Positions 1-8,114 of a stretch of 64,000 nt of DNA are shown here, piece by piece (the first letter of the stretch is position 1; each line of letters starts with the position of its first letter). The position numbers and the translations under genes were made by a program. Origin of the DNA: VAZQ01 sp035693615. Its GTDB lineage: Bacteria; Pseudomonadota; Alphaproteobacteria; Rhizobiales; Xanthobacteraceae. Location: positions 1 to 64,000 of the forward strand of contig DASSGH010000002.1 in assembly GCA_035693615.1 (NCBI GenBank), written 5' to 3'. The notes under the pieces were generated by a model. It ran no database searches, had not been told where the DNA came from, and saw nothing but the letters and a program-made list of their open reading frames with translations.

Positions 1-27
1 GATAACAGCGCCAACGGAACGTCAGCC

Positions 28-561
28 ATGTCTCGTGTCGGAAAGAAGCCCGTTGCAATTCCCTCCGGCGTCACCGCCAGCGTGGAGGGCCAAACGGTCA
101 AGGTGAAGGGCCCGAAGGGCGCGCTTTCGGTCGCGCTGCACGGCGACGTCGCGGCCAAGGTCGAGGGCAACGAAGTCAAGGTGGATCCGCGCGGTGATAC
201 CAAACGCGCCCGCGCGATGTGGGGAACGTACCGTTCGCTGCTCGCCAATGCGATGACCGGCGTCACCAAGGGCTTCGAGCGCCGGCTTGAGATCACCGGC
301 GTCGGGTATCGCGCCGCCCTGCAGGGCAAGAACCTGCAGGTTCAGCTCGGCTATAGCCACGATATCGTTTACCCGATCCCGGAAGGCATCACGATCGCAG
401 TGCCGAAACCGACCGAGATCGTCGTCACCGGCATCGACGGGCAGAAGGTCGGCCACGTCGCCGCGGAAATCCGCGCATTCCGCAAACCCGAGCCGTACAA
501 GGGCAAGGGCGTCAAGTATGCGGGCGAGTACATCTTCCGCAAGGAAGGCAAGAAGAAGTGA
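28..561 (+). CDS. rplF: 50S ribosomal protein L6
   Basis: Large-subunit ribosomal protein that binds 23S rRNA near the GTPase-associated region. The 177-residue product has the usual bacterial length and the two repeated alpha/beta domains of L6. The family signature PEPYKGKGVKYAGE sits at about residues 154-167, followed by the usual basic tail ending EGKKK. The ATG at 28 gives the conserved N-terminus MSRVGKKPV. It is the first complete gene in the window, and rplR follows 12 nt after its stop, as in the standard spc operon order. The preceding gene, expected to be rpsH, lies outside the left edge. Confidence 0.98.
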   Translation: MSRVGKKPVAIPSGVTASVEGQTVKVKGPKGALSVALHGDVAAKVEGNEVKVDPRGDTKRARAMWGTYRSLLANAMTGVTKGFERRLEITGVGYRAALQGKNLQVQLGYSHDIVYPIPEGITIAVPKPTEIVVTGIDGQKVGHVAAEIRAFRKPEPYKGKGVKYAGEYIFRKEGKKK

Positions 562-573
562 TGAGGGCGCACG

Positions 574-936
574 ATGGCGACAGTCACTGATCGGACCGTG
601 CGGCGAACGGCGAAGGTGCGGCGCAATGTGCGCCGCGCCGCCGGCAACCGTGCGCGGCTTTCCGTCTTCCGCTCTTCGAAACACATCTACGCGCAGGTGA
701 TCGACGATGCGAATGGCCTAACCGTCGCGTCCGCTTCCTCGCTGGAGAAGGACATGCGCGGCAGCCTCAAGACCGGCGCCAATATCGAGGCGGCTAAAGC
801 GGTCGGCAAACGCCTGGCCGAACGCGCCGCCGCGAAAGGTATCAAAGAGGTCGTGTTCGATCGCGGCGGGTACCTTTACCACGGCCGCGTCAAGGCGCTG
901 GCGGATGCCGCGCGCGAAGGCGGGCTTAGTTTCTGA
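574..936 (+). CDS. rplR: 50S ribosomal protein L18
   Basis: L18 binds 5S rRNA and helps anchor it in the central protuberance. The 120-residue product has the basic N-terminal tail (about residues 5-27, rich in Arg) and the conserved RLSVFRSSKHIYAQVIDD block at about residues 28-45. It ends in the family-typical GRVKALADAAREGGLSF. It lies between rplF and rpsE in the standard spc order, so identity and role are secure. Start is the ATG at 574. Confidence 0.98.
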   Translation: MATVTDRTVRRTAKVRRNVRRAAGNRARLSVFRSSKHIYAQVIDDANGLTVASASSLEKDMRGSLKTGANIEAAKAVGKRLAERAAAKGIKEVVFDRGGYLYHGRVKALADAAREGGLSF

Positions 937-1025
937 GAGAGACGCACGGAGCGGCATGTCAAGGTTGAACGCACAGGTTGGCTCTCAGGCGCCGGCCGCA
1001 GAGAATAACGAGTTGGGACAATATC

Positions 1026-1589
1026 ATGGCACGTGAACCGCGCGATCGCCGCGACCGGGAAGACCGCGAAAGCGAATTCACCGACAAGCTCGTCCACATC
1101 AACCGCGTCGCCAAGGTGGTGAAAGGCGGGCGCCGCTTCGGCTTTGCCGCGCTCGTGGTGGTGGGCGACGAAAAAGGGCGGGTCGGCTTCGGCCACGGCA
1201 AGGCGCGCGAAGTCCCGGAGGCGATTCGCAAAGCGACCGACGCCGCCAAACGCGGCCTCATCCGCGTGCCGCTGCGCGAAGGCCGCACGCTCCACCACGA
1301 TGTGGCCGGCCGCCATGGGGCAGGCCGCGTATACCTGCGGGCGGCCCCGCCGGGGACCGGCATCATCGCCGGCGGCCCGATGCGCGCCGTGTTCGAAACG
1401 TTGGGCATGCAGGACGTGGTGGCGAAATCGCTCGGCTCGTCGAACCCGTACAACATGGTGCGGGCAACCTTCGACGCGCTCAAGCGCCAGGACTCCCCGC
1501 GCTCGGTCGCCGCGCGGCGCAATATCAAAGTGTCGACCCTGCAGGCGCGGCGACGCGATCTCGGCGAAGGTGAGCAGGCCGCCGACTGA
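1026..1589 (+). CDS. rpsE: 30S ribosomal protein S5
   Basis: S5 is a small-subunit protein near the mRNA entry site and is important for decoding fidelity. The reading frame is open back to 978, but the ATG at 1026 gives the normal N-terminus MAREPRDRR and a 187-residue protein of family size. The N-terminal double-stranded-RNA-binding fold carries EFTDKLVHINRVAKVVKGGR, followed by RFGFAALVVVGD, and the second domain carries GTGIIAGGPMRAVFE. It lies between rplR and rpmD as expected for the spc operon. Confidence 0.97.
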   Translation: MAREPRDRRDREDRESEFTDKLVHINRVAKVVKGGRRFGFAALVVVGDEKGRVGFGHGKAREVPEAIRKATDAAKRGLIRVPLREGRTLHHDVAGRHGAGRVYLRAAPPGTGIIAGGPMRAVFETLGMQDVVAKSLGSSNPYNMVRATFDALKRQDSPRSVAARRNIKVSTLQARRRDLGEGEQAAD

Positions 1590-1615
1590 CAGGTCGAACG
1601 CGCCGGGAGGCCGAG

Positions 1616-1822
1616 ATGAACAACACCGCAAAGCTTCTCAAGATCGAGCAGATCGGCAGTGCGATCCGCCGTCACCACAGCCAACGCGAGACCTTGATCG
1701 GGCTCGGTCTCAACCGTATCGGACGCGTGGTGCAAGTGCCGGACACGCCGCAGACCCGCGGCATGATCGCCAAGGTTAAGCACTTGGTCCGGGTGGTCGA
1801 GGCAGAGGGAGAGCAGCGATGA
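1616..1822 (+). CDS. rpmD: 50S ribosomal protein L30
   Basis: Small large-subunit protein of 68 residues, the usual size for bacterial L30. It carries the conserved core QIGSAIRRHHSQRETLIGLGL and the motif RVVQVPDTPQTRGMI. A Shine-Dalgarno-like GGGAGG lies just upstream of the ATG at 1616. Its TGA stop overlaps the ATG of rplO (ATGA at 1819-1822), which suggests translational coupling. Confidence 0.97.
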   Translation: MNNTAKLLKIEQIGSAIRRHHSQRETLIGLGLNRIGRVVQVPDTPQTRGMIAKVKHLVRVVEAEGEQR

Positions 1823-2310
1823 AGCTTCACGAACTCGCCGACCGTCCCGGGGCGCGCAAGAAACGCGTGCGCATCGGCCGCGGCATCGGCTCGGGTATAG
1901 GAAAAACGGGCGGCCGCGGCGGCAAAGGCCAGACCGCGCGCTCGGGCGTGCGGATCAAGGGTTTCGAAGGTGGACAGATGCCGCTCCACCGTCGGCTGCC
2001 GAAGCGCGGATTCCGCAACACCTCCTTCGCGCGCAGGCTCAACGAGGTCAATCTCGGGAAAATTCAGGCGGCGATCGACGCCGGCAAGCTCGACCCCGGC
2101 GCGACGGTCGACGCCGCAGCCTTGGTGAAAGCGGGGGTGCTCAGACGAGCCAAAGACGGCGTTCGGTTGCTTGGCTCCGGCGAGATCAAGGCGAGCGTCG
2201 CCTTCTCGGTTTGGGGCGCCTCAAAATCGGCGACGCAGGCGGTGGAGAAGGCGGGCGGTTCGGTTACCCTCTTGGCGCCAGCGCGGGAGACAGGCGAACA
2301 GACCGCCTAA
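1819..2310 (+). CDS. rplO: 50S ribosomal protein L15
   Basis: Early-assembly large-subunit protein of 163 residues. The N-terminus MKLHELADRPGARKKRVRIG is followed by the Gly/Arg/Lys-rich extended segment (GRGIGSGIGKTGGRGGKGQ, about residues 20-38) and then GFEGGQMPLHRRLPKRGF. All are hallmarks of L15. The start overlaps the rpmD stop by 4 nt. The gene directly precedes secY, the usual arrangement. Confidence 0.98.
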   Translation: MKLHELADRPGARKKRVRIGRGIGSGIGKTGGRGGKGQTARSGVRIKGFEGGQMPLHRRLPKRGFRNTSFARRLNEVNLGKIQAAIDAGKLDPGATVDAAALVKAGVLRRAKDGVRLLGSGEIKASVAFSVWGASKSATQAVEKAGGSVTLLAPARETGEQTA

Positions 2311-2379
2311 TGCTTATATAGGACACGGCGCGCCGCTTGAGAGCGCGCCAATCTCTTTGGGGGCGAAACGGGAAAGCCC

Positions 2380-3711
2380 ATGGTCTCTGCAGCGGAACAA
2401 CTCGCCGCCAATCTGAATTTCTCGGCGCTCGCCAAGGCGGAGGAGCTCAAGAAACGCATTTGGTTCACGCTCGGCGCGCTCCTGGTCTACCGCTTCGGCA
2501 CCTACATACCGCTGCCCGGCATCGACCCTTCGGCCTGGGACCAGATCTTCCGTTCGCAGGCGGGCGGTATCCTCGGCATGTTCAACATGTTTTCCGGCGG
2601 CGGCATCCACCGGATGGCGATCTTCGCGCTCAACATCATGCCGTACATCTCCGCCTCGATCATCATTCAGTTGATGACCACGGTGTCGCCAACGCTCGAG
2701 CAGCTCAAGAAGGAGGGCGAGCAGGGGCGCAAGGTGATGAACCAGTACACGCGCTACCTGACGGTGCTGCTGGCGGCGTTCCAGTCTTACGGGATTGCCG
2801 TCGGCCTCGAAGGGGCCGGCAACGTGGTCACCGATCCCGGATGGTTCTTCCGCATTGCCACCGTCATCACGCTCACCGGTGGGACCATGTTTCTGATGTG
2901 GCTCGGCGAGCAGGTCACCTCACGCGGCATCGGCAACGGCATCTCGCTGATCATCCTTTCGGGCATCGTCGCGGAACTGCCGTCGGCGATCGCCGGAACG
3001 CTCGAGCTCGGCCGCCAAGGCGCGCTATCGACCGGGCTGATCCTGGTGGTGCTGGTGATGGTGGTCGCGGTGATCGCTTTCATCGTGTTCATGGAGCGCG
3101 CGCAGCGCCGGCTGCTGATCCAATATCCCAAACGTCAAGTCGGCAATCGCATGTTCGAGGGCCAGTCCTCGCATCTGCCGCTCAAGCTCAACACCTCCGG
3201 CGTCATTCCGCCGATCTTCGCCTCCTCGCTCCTGCTGTTGCCGACCACCGTCGCCAACTTCAACGCCGGCCAGGGACCGGATTGGTTCGTCGCCATTACC
3301 ACTCAGCTCGGTCACGGGCGGCCGCTGTTTCTGGTCCTCTACATCGCTCTCATCATCTTCTTCGCGTTCTTCTATACCGCGATTGTTTTCAACCCGACGG
3401 AAACCGCGGAAAATCTGAAAAAACACGGCGGCTTCATTCCCGGCATCCGGCCGGGCGAGCGCACGGCGGAATACATCGATTATGTGCTCTCGCGCATCAC
3501 CGTCATCGGCGCGGGGTATCTGGCACTGGTCTGCCTGTTGCCGGAAATCCTGATCTCCTACGCGGCCGTACCGTTCTATTTCGGCGGCACCTCGCTGTTG
3601 ATCGTGGTCAGCGTCACCATGGACACGGTTGCGCAAATTCAAGGATACTTGTTGGCGCACCAATACGAAGGTCTCATCAAACGGTCGAAGCTGCGGGGGC
3701 GGCGTAGATGA
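2380..3711 (+). CDS. secY: Preprotein translocase subunit SecY
   Basis: Channel-forming core of the SecYEG translocon in the inner membrane. The 443-residue product shows the ten hydrophobic segments of SecY and conserved blocks GALLVYRFGTYIPLPGID, FNMFSGGGIHRMAIFAL, YITASIII-like PYISASIII, and QGYLLAHQYEGLIKRSKLRG near the C-terminus. It follows rplO after a 69-nt gap. Its TGA overlaps the ATG of adk (ATGA), so the two are probably translationally coupled. Confidence 0.98.
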   Translation: MVSAAEQLAANLNFSALAKAEELKKRIWFTLGALLVYRFGTYIPLPGIDPSAWDQIFRSQAGGILGMFNMFSGGGIHRMAIFALNIMPYISASIIIQLMTTVSPTLEQLKKEGEQGRKVMNQYTRYLTVLLAAFQSYGIAVGLEGAGNVVTDPGWFFRIATVITLTGGTMFLMWLGEQVTSRGIGNGISLIILSGIVAELPSAIAGTLELGRQGALSTGLILVVLVMVVAVIAFIVFMERAQRRLLIQYPKRQVGNRMFEGQSSHLPLKLNTSGVIPPIFASSLLLLPTTVANFNAGQGPDWFVAITTQLGHGRPLFLVLYIALIIFFAFFYTAIVFNPTETAENLKKHGGFIPGIRPGERTAEYIDYVLSRITVIGAGYLALVCLLPEILISYAAVPFYFGGTSLLIVVSVTMDTVAQIQGYLLAHQYEGLIKRSKLRGRRR

Positions 3712-4478
3712 GGTTGGTATTGCTCGGCCCACCGGGGGCCGGCAAAGGCACGCAGGCGCAGCGACTGGTGGCCAAGCATGGCCTGGTTCAGCTCTCGACT
3801 GGCGAGATGCTGCGTGCGGCGGTCGACGCGGGTACGCCCGTCGGGCTGCGCGCCAAGGAGATGATGGCGCGCGGCGAGCTCGTGCCGGACGATGTTGTCG
3901 TCGCAATCGTCTCCGAGCGCATCGACGAGCCCGACGCGCGCAACGGCTTTATCCTCGACGGCTTTCCGCGCACGGTGCCGCAGGCGCACGCGCTCGATCG
4001 CATCCTCAAGGAGAAGGGCCTTACGCTGGACGCGGTGATCGAGCTCAAGGTCGACGAAGGCGTCCTGCTCAAGCGGATCAAGAAGCGGATCGCCGAGATG
4101 ACGGCGCGGCGCGAGGCGTTGCGCGAAGACGACGATCCCGAGGTGTTGCGACGCCGGCTCTTGGCCTACCGCGACCAAACGACGCCGCTCGTGGCGTACT
4201 ACCAGCTCCAGAGCGTGCTGCGCTCGGTGGACGGCATGGTCGCGATTCCGGAGGTGTCGAACGCGATCGACCAGGCGCTGCGGCAAGCCGTGAACAAGAA
4301 ACCGCGAGCGAAGATGTCGCGACCCGCCACCCGCAAGCCGAAAACGGGGGCGGTCAAACCTGCCAAGTCCATGAAAGCTAAAGCGAAAACCGCCAAGCGC
4401 GGCCGCGGCGCGGGGGCTCCTCGCACGTCGGCCCGGCGCAAAAGCAGCCCGGGGCGGAGGTTGACGAAACGACGTTGA
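3708..4478 (+). CDS. adk: Adenylate kinase with long basic C-terminal tail
   Basis: Catalyses ATP + AMP = 2 ADP in the cytoplasm. The P-loop GPPGAGKGTQAQ is at residues 7-18 and the NMP-binding region contains STGEMLRAA and DGFPRTVPQA. The lid is the short type: it lacks the four-Cys zinc lid seen in long-lid enzymes. The catalytic core ends near residue 195. Beyond it is a tail of about 61 residues (196-256) with roughly 25 Lys/Arg and no acidic residue, rich in Ala, Pro and Ser, resembling histone H1-like tails. Typical short-lid enzymes stop near residues 190-220, so the tail is unusual. The gene overlaps secY by 4 nt and precedes rpsM, the normal location in alphaproteobacteria. Confidence 0.96.
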   Translation: MRLVLLGPPGAGKGTQAQRLVAKHGLVQLSTGEMLRAAVDAGTPVGLRAKEMMARGELVPDDVVVAIVSERIDEPDARNGFILDGFPRTVPQAHALDRILKEKGLTLDAVIELKVDEGVLLKRIKKRIAEMTARREALREDDDPEVLRRRLLAYRDQTTPLVAYYQLQSVLRSVDGMVAIPEVSNAIDQALRQAVNKKPRAKMSRPATRKPKTGAVKPAKSMKAKAKTAKRGRGAGAPRTSARRKSSPGRRLTKRR

Positions 4479-4620
4479 ATCCATTAATAACCCGCATCCA
4501 AGTCGAGAGGTCGAACGATACCGGGCCCTGCGGGACGGGGAGGGTGTCGCGTTATCGTTTGCGAACCGCCCTCGTGATGGCTGGCCGCCGTCAACCGGCC
4601 GGCAAAAGGAGTGATTGACT

Positions 4621-4989
4621 GTGGCCCGCATCGCCGGCGTCAACATACCGACCAACAAACGGGTCATTATTGCGTTGCAATATATCCATGGCATCGGGCC
4701 GAAAAAGGCCAATGAAATCATGGAGAAAGTCGGAATCCCCGACGCCCGCCGGGTGTCGCAGCTGACCGATCAGGAAGTGCTGCAGATCCGCGAGGTCATC
4801 GACCGCGACTATATGGTTGAGGGTGACCTGCGACGCGAAGTCGCCATGAACATCAAGCGGCTGATGGACCTCGGCTGCTACCGCGGGTTGCGGCATCGTC
4901 GAGGACTACCAGTCCGCGGCCAGCGCACCCATACCAATGCCCGCACCCGCAAGGGACCGGCCAAGCCGATCGCCGGGAAGAAGAAGTAA
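4621..4989 (+). CDS. rpsM: 30S ribosomal protein S13
   Basis: Small-subunit head protein that contacts the P-site tRNA and the large subunit. The GTG at 4621 gives the conserved start MARIAGVNIPTNKRV. An AAGGAG lies 8 nt upstream (4607-4612), which decides this start over the in-frame TTG at 4615. The 122-residue product contains YIHGIGPKKANEIMEKVGI and the basic C-terminus RGLRHRRGLPVRGQRTHTNA before RKGPAKPIAGKKK. The 142-nt gap after adk may hold a promoter for the alpha operon, but none is obvious. Confidence 0.97.
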   Translation: MARIAGVNIPTNKRVIIALQYIHGIGPKKANEIMEKVGIPDARRVSQLTDQEVLQIREVIDRDYMVEGDLRREVAMNIKRLMDLGCYRGLRHRRGLPVRGQRTHTNARTRKGPAKPIAGKKK

Positions 4990-5099
4990 AGGCCCGGAGT
5001 GGCGTTTGAATTCACGCAGCCTGTGCAACGGAGGCTGCGCGCGCAAAGCACCAGCAATCGGCCCGGCGATCGCAGCGCCGAGCTGCGAGAGGATCGAGA

Positions 5100-5489
5100 A
5101 TGGGCAAAGAAGCCACCCGCGTCCGACGACGCGAACGCAAGAACATCGCTTCCGGAGTCGCGCATGTGAACGCGACCTTCAATAACACCATGATCACGAT
5201 TACCGACGCACAAGGAAACACCATCGCCTGGTCGTCCGCTGGCACCATGGGCTTCAAAGGTTCGAGAAAATCGACGCCCTACGCCGCGCAGGTGGCGGCC
5301 GAGGACGCCGCCAAGAAGGCCCAGGAGCACGGCATGCGCACCCTCGAAGTCGAGGTCGCGGGTCCGGGCTCCGGCCGCGAGTCGGCGTTGCGCTCGCTGC
5401 AGTCGGCTGGGTTCACCATCACCTCAATTCGCGACGTGACGCCGATTCCACACAACGGCTGCCGTCCACGCAAGAGGCGCCGAGTATGA
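5100..5489 (+). CDS. rpsK: 30S ribosomal protein S11
   Basis: Platform protein of the small subunit. The 129-residue product has conserved blocks VAHVNATFNNTMITITDAQG, WSSAGTMGFKGSRKSTPYAAQ and the C-terminal VTPIPHNGCRPRKRRRV. Start is the ATG at 5100, preceded by GAGAGGATCGAGA. The stop overlaps a possible upstream ATG of rpoA (ATGA at 5486-5489). Confidence 0.98.
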   Translation: MGKEATRVRRRERKNIASGVAHVNATFNNTMITITDAQGNTIAWSSAGTMGFKGSRKSTPYAAQVAAEDAAKKAQEHGMRTLEVEVAGPGSGRESALRSLQSAGFTITSIRDVTPIPHNGCRPRKRRRV

Positions 5490-6625
5490 CCGACGATGTG
5501 CTGATCCGGCGGACTCCCGAGGAGCCCGCCGCCGCAGAAAATTCCCCCGGGGCGGAGTGGGGTGCGCGGCCCACCGCTGCGGCGCTCAAAGGCATGGGTG
5601 CGAACGTGACGATCCAAAAGAATTGGCAGGAACTGATTCGACCGAACAAGCTGCAGGTGACGCCAGGCGGCGATCCCAAGCGCGAGGCAATCGTCATCGC
5701 CGAGCCGCTCGAGCGCGGCTTCGGGGTGACGCTGGGCAATGCGCTGCGGCGCATACTGCTCTCCTCGCTGCAAGGCGCCGCCGTGCAGTCGGTCCACATC
5801 GATGGCGTGCTGCACGAGTTTTCGTCGATCCCCGGCGTACGCGAGGACGTGACCGATATCGTGCTCAACATCAAGGACATCGCCATCAAGATGCAGGGCG
5901 ACGGCCCCAAGCGCATGGTGGTCAAGAAGCAGGGCCCGGGCACGGTCACCGCCGGCGACATTCAGACGGTCGGCGATATCGTCGTGCTCAACCCCGAACT
6001 CGTGCTGTGCACGCTCGACGAGGGCGCCGAGATCCGCATGGAGTTCACGGTCAATACCGGCAAAGGCTACGTTCCCACCGAGCGCAATCGCCCGGAGGAC
6101 GCGCCGATCGGCCTCATCCCGGTCGACAGCCTTTATTCGCCGGTCCGCAAGGTCTCCTACAAAGTCGAGAACACCCGCGAAGGTCAGATCCTCGATTACG
6201 ACAAGCTGACGATGCAAATCGAGACCAATGGCGCGGTGAGCCCCGATGACGCAGTCGCTTACGCCGCGCGCATCCTGCAGGATCAGCTCAACGTCTTCGT
6301 CAACTTCGAAGAGCCGCGCAAGGAGATCGTGACCGAGGCCATTCCCGACCTCGCCTTCAATCCGGCATTCCTCAAGAAGGTGGACGAGCTCGAGCTCTCG
6401 GTGCGCTCGGCCAACTGTCTCAAGAACGACAACATCGTCTATATCGGCGATCTCGTTCAGAAGACCGAGGCTGAGATGCTGCGTACGCCCAACTTCGGGC
6501 GCAAGTCGCTCAACGAGATCAAGGAGGTACTGGCCCAGATGGGTCTCCATCTCGGCATGGAAGTGCCGGGCTGGCCCCCGGACAACATCGACGAGTTGGC
6601 CAAGCGCTTCGAGGACCATTATTGA
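5486..6625 (+). CDS. rpoA: DNA-directed RNA polymerase subunit alpha
   Basis: Alpha subunit of RNA polymerase: the N-terminal domain dimerises and nucleates assembly, and the C-terminal domain contacts UP elements and activators. Core motifs include LERGFGVTLGNALRRILLSS and, in the C-terminal domain, SANCLKNDNIVYIGDLVQ and LRTPNFGRKSLNEIKEVL. The start is ambiguous. The frame is open from an ATG at 5486 that overlaps the rpsK stop, giving 379 residues. The conserved family N-terminus (TIQKNWQELIRPNKLQV) begins at a GTG at 5606, giving 339 residues, the usual rhizobial length. The first 40 residues would then be an unusual extension or untranslated leader. I give the longer form to show the coupling, but the GTG at 5606 is the more likely native start. 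Confidence 0.95.
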   Translation: MTDDVLIRRTPEEPAAAENSPGAEWGARPTAAALKGMGANVTIQKNWQELIRPNKLQVTPGGDPKREAIVIAEPLERGFGVTLGNALRRILLSSLQGAAVQSVHIDGVLHEFSSIPGVREDVTDIVLNIKDIAIKMQGDGPKRMVVKKQGPGTVTAGDIQTVGDIVVLNPELVLCTLDEGAEIRMEFTVNTGKGYVPTERNRPEDAPIGLIPVDSLYSPVRKVSYKVENTREGQILDYDKLTMQIETNGAVSPDDAVAYAARILQDQLNVFVNFEEPRKEIVTEAIPDLAFNPAFLKKVDELELSVRSANCLKNDNIVYIGDLVQKTEAEMLRTPNFGRKSLNEIKEVLAQMGLHLGMEVPGWPPDNIDELAKRFEDHY

Positions 6626-6709
6626 CAGGCAGCAGCGCTCAGGCGTCGGTGATCGGGCCCTGATCTGACCGCTGACGTCTGGTGACTGTGCCGAGTGCGG
6701 AGCACACGC

Positions 6710-7144
6710 ATGCGTCACGGGATCGCCCATCGCAAGCTCAATCGCACCCACGAGCACCGCCGCGCCATGTTCGCCAACATGGCGGCGGCCCTGATCAAGC
6801 ACGAACAGATCGTGACGACGCTGCCGAAGGCCAAGGACTTGCGGCCGATCGTCGAGAAACTGATTACGCTCGCCAAGCGCGGCGACCTGCATGCGCGCCG
6901 CCAGGCGATCGCGCAGATGCGCGACGTCGGCATGGTCAAGAAACTGTTCGAGGTGTTGGGCCCGCGCTACAAGGAGCGCGACGGCGGCTATACCAGAGTG
7001 CTCAAGGCGGGCTTCCGCTACGGCGATTCCGCGCCTGTCGCGGTGATCGAGTTTGTCGATCGCGATGTCGCGGCGAAGGGGCAAGACTCCGGACCCGTGC
7101 AAGAGAAGGCGGAGCCGGAGGCCGAAGCGCCGGCGCCGGCCTGA
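6710..7144 (+). CDS. rplQ: 50S ribosomal protein L17
   Basis: Large-subunit protein near the exit tunnel. The ATG at 6710 gives MRHGIAHRKLNRTHEHRRAM, the standard L17 start; earlier in-frame codons from 6695 are not conserved. The 144-residue product contains HEQIVTTLPKAKDLRPIVEKL and the C-terminal YTRVLKAGFRYGDSAPVAVIE. It ends in an Ala/Glu/Pro-rich tail (about residues 125-144), a common alphaproteobacterial feature. It is the last gene of the alpha operon and is followed by a terminator. Confidence 0.98.
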   Translation: MRHGIAHRKLNRTHEHRRAMFANMAAALIKHEQIVTTLPKAKDLRPIVEKLITLAKRGDLHARRQAIAQMRDVGMVKKLFEVLGPRYKERDGGYTRVLKAGFRYGDSAPVAVIEFVDRDVAAKGQDSGPVQEKAEPEAEAPAPA

Positions 7145-7169
7145 TCGGAGACAGCAGCAAGTATCATGA

Positions 7170-7197
7170 GGGCAGCGCCTGCGCGCTGCCCTTTTTT
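7170..7197 (+). terminator. Rho-independent terminator of the spc/alpha operon
   Basis: A perfect 9-bp stem (GGGCAGCGC at 7170-7178 pairing with GCGCTGCCC at 7183-7191) with loop CTGC is followed directly by six T residues. It lies 26 nt after the rplQ stop and ends the ribosomal protein transcript. Confidence 0.93.
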
Positions 7198-7232
7198 GAT
7201 GCGAGAAACCTAACAACGAAGGAGGGCAAGGC

Positions 7233-8090
7233 ATGACTCGTGGCGCGGTTTTGGGGTTCCTCGCCGTGCTTGCGGTCGCGACCGCGCAGGCGCCGGCAAG
7301 AGCGCAGACATCGCCCGAGCGCGGGCGCTATCTCGTGGACACCGTGATGACCTGCCACAACTGCCACACCCCGAAGGGACCGAACGGCCCGCAGTTCGAC
7401 AAGGCTCTGTCCGGCGGACTGCGCTTCGACGAGCCCGCGTTCGACGTCACAGCGTCCAACATCACGCCTGACCGCGACACCGGCATCGGCAGCTGGAGCG
7501 ACGCCGAGATCAGGGCCGCCTTGCTGGAGGGCACGCGCCCCGCGGGTCACCACATCGCCCCGGTAATGCCGAGCGGCTACTACAAAATTCTCACCCCGGG
7601 CGACCTCGACGGCATCGTCGCTTACCTGCGCTCGGTACCGCCAGTCGCGAACAAGGTGCCTGGCCCGGTTTATAAGCTTGCGGTCTCTCACCAGGTGTTC
7701 CCGGGCGCCGAGAAGCCGATGTCCGCCTCCGATCTCGGCGACAAGAGCAAACGCGGCTTCTATCTGGTCACCATCGCCCATTGCATGGAGTGCCATACGA
7801 CCCCCGCCTCGTCCGGAACGGGCCTCGACTTTCAAAATTCGCTGGGCAAGGGCGGCCGCCAATTTCCCGGACCATGGGGCGTTTCGATCGCGCGCAACAT
7901 CACCTCGAGCAAGAGTGCGGGCATCGGCGATTGGAGCGACGACGAGATCAAGCGCGCCATCACCCAAGGCGTGCGCAAGGACGGCAGCAAGCTCAAGCCG
8001 CCGATGGGTTACCCCTTTTACGCCAAGATGACCGACGGCGACCTCGATGCGATCGTCGCCTATCTGCGGACGGTCCCGGCGAAGGAGTGA
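7233..8090 (+). CDS. Secreted diheme cytochrome c
   Basis: Periplasmic c-type cytochrome with two haem-attachment motifs, CHNCH at residues 41-45 and CMECH at 184-188. Each belongs to a repeated domain of about 130 residues, and each domain has a candidate axial Met (APVMPSGYY near 112, KPPMGYPFY near 260). A signal peptide (about residues 1-24, ending PARAQ) directs Sec export. A strong GAAGGAGGG lies just before the ATG at 7233. The repeated NITPDRDTGIGSWSDAEI / NITSSKSAGIGDWSDDEI blocks show internal duplication. Such proteins serve as electron acceptors for periplasmic dehydrogenases, but no dehydrogenase is adjacent, so the partner is unknown. Confidence 0.9.
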   Translation: MTRGAVLGFLAVLAVATAQAPARAQTSPERGRYLVDTVMTCHNCHTPKGPNGPQFDKALSGGLRFDEPAFDVTASNITPDRDTGIGSWSDAEIRAALLEGTRPAGHHIAPVMPSGYYKILTPGDLDGIVAYLRSVPPVANKVPGPVYKLAVSHQVFPGAEKPMSASDLGDKSKRGFYLVTIAHCMECHTTPASSGTGLDFQNSLGKGGRQFPGPWGVSIARNITSSKSAGIGDWSDDEIKRAITQGVRKDGSKLKPPMGYPFYAKMTDGDLDAIVAYLRTVPAKE

Positions 8091-8114
8091 CCGGTCGAGG
8101 CGCCGATTGATGGG

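Noticed and set aside
5279..7234. A 651-codon open frame on the minus strand across rpsK, rpoA and rplQ
   Set aside because: It is a shadow of highly conserved ribosomal and polymerase genes on the other strand. GC-rich codon bias produces long antisense frames.
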